Of a stretch of 64,000 bases of DNA, positions 12,901 through 24,360 are shown one piece after another. Source of the stretch: Toxotes chatareus. Its lineage: Eukaryota > Chordata > Actinopteri > Toxotidae. The stretch lies in assembly GCA_016801885.1 (NCBI GenBank), contig CM028900.1:16014972-16078971 (forward strand), written 5' to 3'. Position 1 is the first letter of the stretch. Every line of letters begins with the position of its first letter. Under the pieces are notes generated by a model. The model searched no databases. It was not told the origin of the DNA and saw nothing but the letters and a program-made list of their open reading frames with translations. The translations under genes and the position numbers were made by a program.

Positions 12901-15900
12901 CATGTGAAGCAGATCATCAAAGCAGGAGGCCCATGGGAGAATCCAGTGCTGCAAGGAATCATGAAGGAGACAGACTTGTCATCAAAAGAGGGTAAGCTCC
13001 TGACCATATTTAATTGGTGATAGAGAATGAACATCAAGAGCACTGCATTTTCAAGTGGAGCACTCCACTTCTGTAACCAGACTTACTCTTGATAAGACCC
13101 ATTGGGTTTGTGTCATCTGCAGACGTAACCAGCTTAATTGAGCGGTACAGACTGGAGAGGAGTGGTGAGAGCACACAGCTCTGTGGAGCAGCAGTGAGAG
13201 ATTGATCCTTGATTGCCTGACGGGTTGTGTTCTAGCTTCACCTTCCTGTCAGCCATTCCCCAACAACTAACAACTGTCAGACTGCCAGTCCACACTCTTA
13301 GATGGAGAAGTTCAGCTGCTGCTGTGCTCTATTGATTTGCTCTGAAATGTTGTGCTGAATGCAGATTTAGTCCACAAGCATGACTCCAGCATTGGAGCCC
13401 CAAGGGTGAGGGTGATGTAGGATATACTGGAGGCTCAGGTTGGCCGCGCCATTACTCAGTTTCAGGATTATGTCATACTCTGTGTAATGTTTTTTCCTGT
13501 TTTGTTTTGTTCAGTCCTAGTTTTAAGAAGATCTGAGATCATTGATGCAGCGTTCCTCAGAATTTGTTTGCAGGTTCTCCAGGCTGTCATGGTTAAAAGT
13601 TTTAAAAATATTTTTGGCTCCTCAGATAATAAGACAACCGCTAGCCAGTCACATTTTGGCTGTCTTGTACATAAGATTGTACAAAACATCAAACCCTTTA
13701 TATCAGAGATTAACAGAACTCAATGGCCAGTATAGAATTCTAATAACACCAACATCAGCATTATTCTATTTGAAATTACTCAACCCATATTTGTGTGTAA
13801 AGTAGCCCATATCATGTACATTAACATGTGATTCCCTCCCATGTAGTTGAGGAGTACTTGAGCTCGGAGTTGCCAGTATTCTTGGAGCTGCGGGTTCGTT
13901 ATCTGCAAGCCTGTGAACGGATGCAGGAAGCTATGGCCCTGGCTAAAAGCTGCCTGGAAAATCACGAGGCTGGAAAGCACCTGTACTTTCATCAGGCCTA
14001 CCTGACCTGCCTCTACAAGGCCTCACTGCATGAACATCTCCACAAAGAGGTAAGAGATGATGAGCAACACAGGCTAAGCAGGAAGGATTAGCAGTGTGAA
14101 AAAAAAAAAATATGGGGGTAGCGTACATGAATGCGTTTGTCCCTTCAGGTAGGGCGGAGGCGCAGATGAATAGAACGGATTATACCGGCCACAGCGAAGG
14201 GAAAAAAAAAATTATTTTGTGGTCTATATTGTTGGACGATGATATGAATAGAGTCAAATATATAAATCAAACAAACCCAGATATAGTGAAAATGTTAAAT
14301 AAATGCTTAATACACATTATTATGAAAAATACATTCCATAACAATTTTTGTGGTACAAGTAGAATTTAATAAACCACATTCTTTTGATTTAAAATTTGGT
14401 GTATTTTTTAACACTGTGTGTGTGTGTGTGTGTGCTTCCACATATATTTTTCCTCAGATGGCAGAGATAGATGGCCGTGATGCAGTGGAGATAATCTGCA
14501 ACACAGAGAGTGTTGAAAAAGATGAGCTCCTGTTGTCACTGTGTAAAGCTTTCCTTACCCAGCATCTACACAATGGAGACATGTATTACATCTGGTAATT
14601 ATTATCTTTAGACAAGTGCATCATACTAATATATAAATAGAATACCTCCTCAGTTGCCTTAGTAGAATCATATTTTCCATAACTTTCAGTAGCATTCTGA
14701 CTGTTTGCTCAAAATGTGTGCGTTATGTCTATGAGTAGTTGGCTGGATACATACATTGATTTCTTAATTTGGTTTATTATTCCTCTGTTTATTGACTTTG
14801 GAATGATAACATATGTTGTTTAATGAAAATATAACAAAACATATCTCTCTCTCTATATATATATATGTGTGTGTGTGTGTATATGTGTGTATGTATATAT
14901 CTATATACACAAAGTATTTGACTTGTCATCTGCTTCCTTCCTACAGGGACCTGGTGTTCATCTGGAGTAGGTTGCATCTTAGGGCCCATCCCTCCAGACA
15001 AGGCTTCTTGGCTGAGTGCTTACAGCTGGCTTCCTCTGCTACCAATGTCAGAGCCATCTTCCCCTTCATCAAGCTGGTCACCACAGAGGTGCGACATGAC
15101 ATACCAGCATCATGTTTTTCCCACACCATGCTCCTCATGACAAGCAATAAGAAAAAAATTTCAGCGCATTGTCTGAAGCTTGCATCTGTATTGACAAGCT
15201 GCCAACACTTTGATCTGATAAGGGTCTTATTCTGTGCGTCATATCAGAGGAAGATAATAGTTGGAACAGAACTTAACAGTTTGAAGCATGCAGCCTGACT
15301 CCGGCGTCATCCGTTTCCATCGGAAAACAAAGCCATTGTATTTCTTTCTTTTATCCAAATAAAATGTAAACAGTGCAGACTTTGGTAGTCAAAATTAACT
15401 AATGTTTATTTCTTTTTTTTGAACAGGTGGGTGGTGAAGGAATCCAGGTGTGTGTGGAGCTTTGTGCCAGGGCCTTGCAGCTGTGTGACATGCAGGCTGA
15501 CTCTGTAACCCGGTCACTGGTCTGCAAGACTATCGCCTTCCTGCTGCCTCATGACTTGGAGATCTGTCGAGCATGTGCCCTGCTGGTCTTCTGCCAGGAA
15601 CGCAGCCTGGAGGCTTACCGAACCGTCTGCCTGCTTTACATGCATCCTGACCAGGAGCCGCATCCCCACAACAGCCCTGTCCGGACCAGTGTTCGCTTCC
15701 ATGTTCTGCAGGTTGGAGGGGGTGAAGAGGGAATATCTTCAGCTTCATTTGATAAATTGGAAGTATTAGCATCATGGTTTGTGCCAAACATTTTTGCGTC
15801 TTTGTTTTCCAGATGCTGAAGGAGCGTCTGTGCTTTGACCCTGAGTTTTGGAACTTCCTGACCCTCAGGACTCATTGCTTGGAGCTGATAAGTGACAAGG

Positions 15901-18900
15901 TCATGAAGGCTGCTGTTCTAAATGAGATGAAGGAAGAGGAGAAGGAATACAGTGAACAGCCATTAGCAAATAATTGTTTAAATGACTCATGCACTCAAGC
16001 TTTCGATTTGTGCCAGTGCACTGAAGCTACATTTGTGAACCAAGACCTTCCAGAAGAGCAGATTATAGATGGAGAGGCCGGAAAGTGTGTTTCTCCATCA
16101 GATAACGTTGTCTTGAAGAGGAGAAAGTGGAGGAGGAGACTGCGAAGGAGAAAACATTCTGCATCTGACGATGAGGCAGACCCTGGTGACGATCCAGAGA
16201 TCAAATACAATCTCAAGTGCACCTCTATGGGTAATAAGCCTGTGTATTCACTGAGACGCAATCACGCTAACATGGAAAGTTCTATCTCTGCAAAGCTCCC
16301 TCTGAACCGCAAGAGAGAGTATTTGTCTAGATGTGTGAAGAGCCAAATTCTGAAAAGGAAAGGTCGCAAGAAAAGATGGTTACAGGGTCTTCCAAAACCG
16401 GAGCAGGTACAGATAGTTAAAGAGAAGAAGGTCAAAGTTAAAGGGAAAAAACGGGGAAGGAAACCTTTACTCAGATTCGAACTATCTTATCCTGATAATG
16501 AAATACTCCTTACTGAGGAAGAATCTGGTTTTGTTGAGAAAACTGACACAGAAGACAAAGAGCAGGATATGGCTGGTCTGGAGAATGAACTTGGACAAAA
16601 GAGTGAACCCAAACAGCTTGACCCAGAAAATGGACTCAGGAAACATACTGACTTGGTCTGCGTTAGCAGTCTCAGTGAACAAACCCAAGAGGAATCTGAG
16701 ACACGGCTTGGTTCCAAGCTTAGGGAAGGTCCTCCTAATGAGCATCAAGCTGCTGTTCCTGCTGTCGAAGCGGATCCTGAGCTCGATGGACCACCCTTAG
16801 AGTTACTGGATTGTCCAGTAGAACTGTTACACAGTTACTCCCTTAAATCCAAAAAGCCTGAAAGTGAGAAACTGCAACCTCAAGAATCCTCAGCAGCAGA
16901 TGAGCTTAATGGTGATGCAGAACAGGAGTCCCAACCCACTGTGGAAACAGAAGTCTCAAATACTGAGGTCAGTTATTTGTCTGTAACTACCCACCTGGGA
17001 ATTTGAATATGTAGATTTATGAAACGGTGGCATTAGTCGTGTTCTGTTTTGAATAAACTATACAACACTTGAAGTGGTGTGTTCACACATACACAGTTGA
17101 GAGTACACTATTTCAGAAAAAGAATATTTATCCATTAATAGACCTTTTTGATTGATATTGTCCTGAGTTTTTCTGGTTCACTCATCGCACTCATTTCAGT
17201 GGTTTGTTGTCATTTTTCCAGGTGAAAGCCAAGAGAACATGGAAGGACAGAGTACTCCGTACACAACAGTATGCCCACTTGACGTATCACTGCAACTTCT
17301 GCCGCAAAGACTATAAAGGCTTGAATGTTATGAGGCACGCTCTCTCACACCTTAAGAGTAGCAAACTAAGATGTATACTCTGTGGAAAATGCTTTAAACA
17401 GCTTCCTTTTGCCAAAAAGCACGTTCTGGACCACATTGATGAAATGTGCAAGCAAAAACCCCCTGATAAGGAGCCATGCACCGAGGACACCCTAGCTGCT
17501 AATGGAATAGCAGATAATGTGGAAAATCAGAACCAGCCTCAGGATGAAAATCAGACTTCCCTTTCTGATGAGGAAACTCCTGAACAGAAACCTGGAGGCA
17601 AAACTAAAGTTTCCAGCCTCAAGAGGGAAGATCGAATCATCAGAAACCTCCGTACCCTCATCAAAAAGACATCTGTGCTTCACAAAAAGTGCAAGAACCC
17701 TAATGCAAACATTTTCAAGCAGGTAGATTTCAAGGATGAGCAGGTCGTCATTAAAGATGGCCTGGTGATCGTAAGAGATCCGTCTGTGATTGAGAAGGAG
17801 GGGGGAGAAGAGGGGAAGGAGAACCCAGGAGGAGAAAATGGCTACGGTGTGGACATCACATATCACCTGTGCCCTTCAGAGTCCTGTGATAGAGTGTTCT
17901 TGAGGATCAGCACCACACTAACGAGGCATGCTATCAAATGCCATATCAGTGAAGAGAAGGTGCTGGAGAAGACTTTTGTTTGGGCCAAGCACAAGTGTAC
18001 CCTCTGCCTCAGGTAACACGCACAGTGTATCCAGTTAGAAAATGGGAAATGGAATGCCTTTATTACAGAACCATTAATTTCCAGTATAGCTTGCCACCAA
18101 TACAGATTTCCATTTCTACATCTAGTACCTAAATCACAAAATTAATTAAGTTATGAACCAATCAGTAACTCATACCTTTTGAGAAAATACATGTGGGACC
18201 AATAATGTAAAACATGGACGATGACAACATCTCTTAGTTGTAAATACAAGTTTTAGTTTCATTTTGTTCATTTTTAAATTTCACCTTTTTTTTTTAATAC
18301 ATTCAAAAGAAGTTGTTCATTATTCAGTCTGCTGCTACATAGTGCAAACTTTGTTTTTAAGGAGAACATCTTGTACTGACTGTGCTTTCCTCCAACAGGC
18401 AGATACAGTTTTTCCAGCATTACAAAGACCACATGAAGCTCCACAATACTCCTCTCCAACACTTCTGTTACCATCTAGAGTGTAACCAGCGTTTCTTGAC
18501 ACAGCAGGAACTGAAGGACCATGTCAACACCCACCAGCCCTTCAGGCCCCAGTGTCCTTTCACAGACTGTGAGAAGCTCTTCTCAACCCTTCAGGGCCTC
18601 TATGACCATGAATGGAGACACTACATCCCAGCTCCTCAGAGAGAGGAGCTGGAGTTGGGACCCAGCAGACAGAAAAAGCAAAATGCTGAAGCTCCGTGGA
18701 AGCAGAGGGTGAAGGTGGAGGAGTTATGGCTGCAGAATAAAAAGGGGCAGAGGGAGAGTCCCACTCCTGATCACGTTGAGGCCTCCAAGCTTGAGGATCT
18801 CAGGGAAATGAGCAAAACTGAAGAGCAGGATTGCGAAGTAAATGTTCCAAACAGTGGTGAAGACCTGTCTAAATCAGATAATTATTCAGTCAGTTATGAG

Positions 18901-19487
18901 CCCATGGACAACAGCAAAGCCACCATAAATGGATTTGAGGATGAGACAAGAAACGTGTCAGATGGGTCAAACTCCACGTCACATACTGGTGCTGATGCAA
19001 CCGCTCCAAGTAAGAAGTGTCGAAAAAGGACGCCGATCGAGTGGGACCCTTTGAATGTCCGAGACCTCGAGGATTTATCTACTCTGGCTGAGGGAGTCCA
19101 GCAGAAACTGGGGAACCGCACATCACCGAGCACAAATCCTTCAAACCCGAAGATCCCTCCTACGCGACTTTTGTCAAAGCCCCCTTCATCCGGCCGCCAC
19201 CCTCCACCTACTTGGATGAATCTCTGCTCTCAATGCGCAAGAGGAGGTCCACTGACGAGACCGCTCTGAGAAAAAATGTTTACTGGAGCAATAAGAAAAA
19301 GAAGGAGCCCGTCCCAGAGAAGGAGCAGCAGGTTAATGTCGTCGCCCCTGAGCAGAAGATCAGACATCGCTGCAACAAATGTCTGTCCTCCTTCAGCAGC
19401 TTAGAAGAATTACAGAAACACCAAGCCCTTAACACCTGCTCTGCACTCTTTGGCTTTGATTCGGATGATGAAAGTAAGTATACTTGA
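9944..19487 (+). CDS. znf654: Zinc finger protein 654 (RLF/ZNF292 family), 11 coding exons, frameshift in the last
   Basis: Nuclear zinc-finger protein, presumably DNA-binding; its exact role is not established. Reconstructed exons: 9944-10069, 12045-12190, 12624-12705, 12856-12991, 13847-14049, 14458-14594, 14947-15088, 15427-15711, 15813-16967, 17222-18012, and 18399 to about 19487. All junctions are GT-AG and phase-consistent. Residues about 43-460 match the helical N-terminal region of ZNF654, with blocks such as WQVPLPQLKVL, FFELMLFF, NGDMYYIW, ERSLEAYRTV and FDPEFWNF. Exon 9 adds a long charged segment with an AT-hook-like KKRGRKP. Seven C2H2-type fingers follow; the first two use C828/C831/H843/H847 and C855/C858/H871/H875. 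The protein ends FGFDSDDES, like human ZNF654. In exon 11 the frame must shift near 19110-19113 to reach the conserved YLDESLLSM segment and last finger; otherwise translation stops at 19269. About 1430 residues if corrected, against about 1120 for human. Confidence 0.92.
10993..11930 (+). mobile_element. Degenerate Tc1/mariner-type DNA transposon, 3'-truncated
   Basis: It lies in znf654 intron 1. The left end (CATCAATCTACTCTCAATAA, then GACAAAGTGAAA) resembles the terminal repeat of common fish Tc1-like elements. The transposase is readable only in pieces across frames: SRSTVTLITIKWKK, then KHGGGSIML near 11635-11660, KYREVLDKNLLHSACDLRL near 11720-11775, and the PSQT/ICGET region near 11865-11905. 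Stops and frameshifts interrupt it, and similarity ends after about 11930, so the right terminal repeat is missing. It is inactive. Confidence 0.85.
13035..13405 (-). mobile_element. L2-like LINE reverse-transcriptase fragment, decayed
   Basis: In znf654 intron 4, read on the minus strand. The conceptual translation gives a broken RT: a piece like LQYILHHPHPWGSNAG, then LLHRAVCSHHSSP and SADDTNPMGLIK, the last resembling the FADDT catalytic motif of L2/CR1 elements. Stops are frequent, so it is a fossil copy antisense to the host gene. Confidence 0.65.
14416..14434. repeat. (GT)n microsatellite in znf654 intron 5
   Basis: About nine GT repeats lie shortly before the exon 6 acceptor at 14456-14457. 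Confidence 0.8.
14848..14906. repeat. Compound (CT)(TA)(TG) microsatellite in znf654 intron 6
   Basis: Alternating CT, TA, TG and TA runs lie about 40 bp upstream of the exon 7 acceptor. Confidence 0.8.
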
Positions 19488-21820
19488 TTCACTGATTATA
19501 AAATGTATAAACCCATTATTGTATGAATATTCCCAACCCCTTTGAACCATGTGATAATTGTTTTTTTTTTTTTTTTAGATTAGTAGTGCATGAAGAGGAG
19601 CTGAAGCCGGAGTGACCTTTATACTCACCTGTCACCTGGCTCAGGGCAAGTCTTGAGGATAAATGAACACTGGAACCCTTTCTCCATACTCAGATACAGC
19701 ACGTGTTTAATTCTCAGATAACAGTTTGTTAAACAAAGGCAGGATATGCGCCAAATATGGTTAATTGGAGGATTTTATCAATTGCTAAAATTTCTGAAGC
19801 AATACTTAATACTAAAACTAGCTTATAACACATTGTTTTTCTTCAAAACATCATCAGTGTGCACTTTGTCCAATACGGGAAAAAATCAGTTATAAATCTA
19901 TTAATTCTTGTAATTTAGGATAGGTCAATATTTATTCACCTTTTCAACAAAATTGGTTATGAAGACAAATGTTGTTGTTCTCAGCAGATGTGAAAGAGCA
20001 AAGCCTGGGAACTGAGACACCAAATACAGTACAAAGTACGTACAGCCATAAAATAACTTCACACAAATCCCAGTATTCCCTTTTTAGACCACATAATGTC
20101 AGTGTTATAATGACAAACACACTGTGGTTTGTGAACCTGCTTTGGAAAAGATGCTGCTCATCAGTGATTTTGCGTTTCTAAAACACTGTTACTGAAACAG
20201 CTACGCACTGTTTCAAACTGATTCTGAAACTTATTCCATAGCAAGTACTGATTTAATTCAGTCATTAATTTTCATTTTTCCTGAATAGGTAGAAGGAGGC
20301 AGAGCTGGATGTATGGATAAATAAAACGCTTTGGCCTTCTCTAGCATCCGTGCATGCTTAGAGGTCAGTAATCCATCACATTACACAATTATGAAAATAG
20401 TTTCCCAGTCTGCCTGGTCTATTTCTTTGTTACCATGACTGCTGTCAGTCACTCAACAAATAAGCTGCAAACACTTTATTGTGTATAGTTTGCACCGTAC
20501 TCTGAGTCAGACGTCAGGGCTATACAAAATCCCCCTCATGCTTTTGGCAAACTGCATCCTTCCCTTTAGAACCTGGTGCAGCTACAAAAAATTAAATGTC
20601 ACTACCTTGAAATACCAGTGGATTTTAATAGTTCATTTCTTTTTATCTTTCAGTTAAACCTGTTGACACTATAAGGTACAAGTCCATTTGGGTCATATGC
20701 TGAAGTCAGGTAAAGTGAGCTGTGGATCAATCGGTTTTTTATTTTTGCGACGATTTCAAAGAAAAAAAAACGTGTCCATCAACCTGATTTCCTGTCCCAT
20801 TGTACTCAGAGGGACATCTTCCACATCTGGCCCCCTCAGCTGGGGTGCCGGAGACAAGGCATCATTAATTGCTTATGGTTTAAAAGCACTATCCTGTTTC
20901 ATCCTTAAGAGTGTGGATTTTACATGCAGTACATCATTACCGGTGTTTTTCAACTGTATGAAATATAGTGAAAAATCATGGTAATTTATGGGAAGCTGAG
21001 CTCAGTGTGTGTTGCCCTGTATGTTCAGAATGTATAGTCTTCCAAATGAATCATGCACCACTCTAAGCTTTGGTCTATATAGAGGATGTATAAAAAAAAA
21101 AAGGTTCATTAGACATGACAGTGATAGTGGATATGTGGTGGTTGTGTCCTCTCTCCACATCAGTAAACTATTAAAATTTATTTCAATTCTGAATAAATCC
21201 TCCGAACCCATGTCACATACACAAACTTTTAAGAGGAGGTTTTCACAGCTCAAACTGTGTGGACTGTTGTTTTTTTTTTTGTTGTGAGGCAGGTTTGGGT
21301 TCTCCCTTTGTTAACTAGTCCTCTGGTCATGGTATGACAACATGAATCACTTGACTCTTTAAGGCCGTGACCAAAATGTCTGAAACCATGTAAACCTGCC
21401 TTCATACTGTCACACTAATTCTCTGTACAGCATATGAATTATTCACAATTTTGTTAGTGCCAAGACTGAATCAGTGTTAGACTGTAGGTAAAGATCAACA
21501 TTAAAAACAGTAATATAGTTCCGGGTTGCTTTGAATTTTAAAGTTTTTCATTGTTACTCAGTTGAGCTCAACGATCATGTATCTCATGCTGTAGAATATT
21601 TTACATTGGTCCTTTGTTTTGTATATACTTTTGAGATCTGTTGATCTGTTTGATAACTTTTTAACATAATGTTTTTATGGGACTGTGCACTTAAACCTGC
21701 TTATTTATATGTACAAATGTGAATAGTTTGGATTTGTAAAGGTAATGATTCCTCATCTATTTTTCTTAAAGAAAAGGTGATTCAATTTGTTTGAATAAAC
21801 AAATGATGAATCTAAAAATC
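19488..21820 (+). other. znf654: znf654 3' UTR and polyadenylation region
   Basis: Non-coding sequence after the last znf654 exon. A strong AATAAA lies at 21794-21799 and an earlier one near 20319-20326 (GGATAAATAAAACG). A T-run ending TTTTAG at 19561-19578 forms a good 3' splice site. With a donor GTAAGT at 19474 it would make a tiny terminal coding exon ending DDEN-stop at 19581-19583, instead of the read-through ending DDESKYT-stop. Which end is used is not decidable here. Confidence 0.5.
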
Positions 21821-21959
21821 TGTTGTCATGGATGATAGTTATATTTTTGGTTTATAATATTTGTTGTAAATTACTCGTGCACACGAACAACCAAAGACAG
21901 TTTTGCAGTTCTTATGTTACATGCAACGAGATGATACAGTAAAAGAGAAAGCAGTCTGA

Positions 21960-24360
21960 CTCAATATATATTTTATTATAGCTCAGCATTGCATATTTAC
22001 CATACATAAACATATTGCTTCATTAACCCCCAGAAAAGAGGAAAGTAGAATTATATTAGAATTGCTTGTTTAAAAAAGTTTTTGCATTGCATTTTCCTGA
22101 TACACATGAGGTCGTTTTGAAAAAAAAAAAAAAAAAATACAAGGATCACCGTGGGGATAACGTAAATACAACCCTTCTGTTCACTTTACTCCACAAAGTA
22201 TCTTCCCTTTTTGCTTTAAACTCAGTCACTCAGTAATGGAGTTAAGTGTAATAAAGCCAAGGGTGCACTGTAACTGAAGGCATGTATTTAAAGAAAAAGT
22301 GCAGCCTATTGTTAAGACTGGGTAATGTTTCGTTTTAGCTGTCAGAGTCTAATTATGGCAGGCTGTATGGAACTTAGATTTGCACTGTTGGATTCCGATA
22401 TTGGTAATGACACTTTATTTGCCTAAGTTAAGTGTTATGGTCCAACTATTATGGCTAAACTTACAGGCTAAGAAAACGAGCAGTGACAGAGAGGCAGTCC
22501 TGCTGCAGGCCAGCATTCAAGATGGGAGGCTTTTCCAGTATCTCATGCAGCAAATTCCATTCCAGTTTTAACACATGCTAATTTAACCATTTTGCTTTGG
22601 TGCTGTTAGTAGCTTGTAGTCATGTGAAGGATTCTACACACATGACACTGTCTTTGCAAACAAATATAAACTATACAGAATGAGCTGAAACTGTAAAGAT
22701 TATTAACAACATGCAGCATACGGTGGATTGATGGCATTAAACAACTTGACTATTGATTCCACTCACATTTTCCTTTGACCTGAGATAAAGTCCTAAATTA
22801 TGGAAACACAGCCCCCAGTCTCACTCTGTGTGACTTGGGGGTACAGTGTACAGTTATACTAACTGAACGTGTGGGAAATCACACTGGAAAATGTATCATC
22901 ATGTATACATCATGTTAAAATTAATCTTACAAATGTTTAAGGCCAGTTAAAATGTAAAACCAATAAAGTTCAATTTCAGTGTTGTGAAAAAAAAATGGAA
23001 AGGGTACTGTACACTTTTCTTTAAAAGGGCGAAAAATGAATGAATGATTTCAACTGCTACACTTAATTGTATTCATGGCTACTGATGTGGGTAATGAAAA
23101 ATATTTTTCTGCAGACATGGTGGAATAAACAGAATAAACACGACACATTATTTTTATATAGCCCAAAATTTTTCTTTGCGAAAAACGTACAAATGTGTCT
23201 CAACACCATTCAGAGTGTCAGTGCATTTCCAAATGGATGTAGATTTGATAAATGTTTCCATAATTCACAATATTTTCACATTAAAAAAAAAAAAAATAAC
23301 TGTGCCAATAACACAAAAGTAGCACTTTTGCAATTTCAAATGGAAGATCTGGATCAAACAGAGGGCTGGTCAGTGATGTAGGTTCACATGAAAAGAGGAA
23401 GAAATAAAATACGACCAGGGGTTGCAAATGAAAACCGGTCGGATCCTGCAAAGGACACAGTCCGCAAGGATCGGGACTTCAGAGGATACAGTCCCACCAT
23501 AGACACAAAAGACAGAGCTGGAATGATGGACCAGCTTTGCGAGGAATCTAGAGTCCACTACACATGAATGAGAGGGTTTGTAAGTTCAAAGGGTTTTGAT
23601 ATGGCTTGTCAAGGTAGTGTGTTTGGATCAGTAAAGTTGTCGTCTCCATCTGAAAAGCTCCACAAAAGCAGCTCAAAAAAATGTGTCAAACTGAACTGAG
23701 AAGATCATGATCCTCTATGTGTCCTGAGTTGCTGACATTGTGGTGAAAGACTAGGACTGGAAAGCATGAAAACCATATTGATGATTTAAATGATTATAAT
23801 TATTATTAGTAGTAGTAGTATGCAGTATGCTTGTAGCATTCTCTATGATAATTTCCTCTAAAATAATTTGTGATATGTAAGCTAAGTTTTTTTAGGTTTT
23901 GTTATTTTACATAGAAAACATCATTAAGCAAAATCTGCATGCTTTACGTGCATTTATCTTATTAAATGTTGCTGCAGTAGAAAATCTGTGTGCAACTTGT
24001 TTTCTAAAATAGGATCTGTTGTAATTACTTGAAACAAATAAAACTTGAACGTGCAGCTCATATATGACTTCCAAACATGAGGTGCAGGGGCTTACAATGA
24101 GACAATAAGACCTTCAGGTTAGAATGAGCCTACAAGAGAAATATGATTCGATGGTACAGTGCAAACGCTTCCCCTTCATCGCTTGGATTTACAGTTTGTT
24201 TTGCATAAAAACATTTGCATGAGGTTGGGGACCAGTGGACTGCATTTGGTGAGCAGGTCATCACCGTCCTCCTGGTTTTTAAGTAGAGCTCAGTAGAAAG
24301 TGGACATGCGCAAAAAGACATAGTGTATAGCTGAATGCGTACACATTTGTGTGTGCATAC
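21960..24360 (-). other. Probable long 3' UTR of the glutaredoxin-DEP-DUF547 gene
   Basis: No coding potential is seen between the stop at 24361 and the znf654 3' end. On the minus strand an AATAAA (TTTATT at 21972-21977 on the plus strand) would place the end of this transcript about 170 bp from the znf654 poly(A) signal. Another minus AATAAA lies near 22411. The stretch also holds A-runs at 22121-22137 and 23283-23295. The UTR assignment is inference. Confidence 0.4.

Noticed and set aside
14813..15298. 161-codon plus-strand ORF
   Set aside because: It only spans znf654 exon 7 (14947-15088) plus flanking intron reading by chance through a microsatellite.
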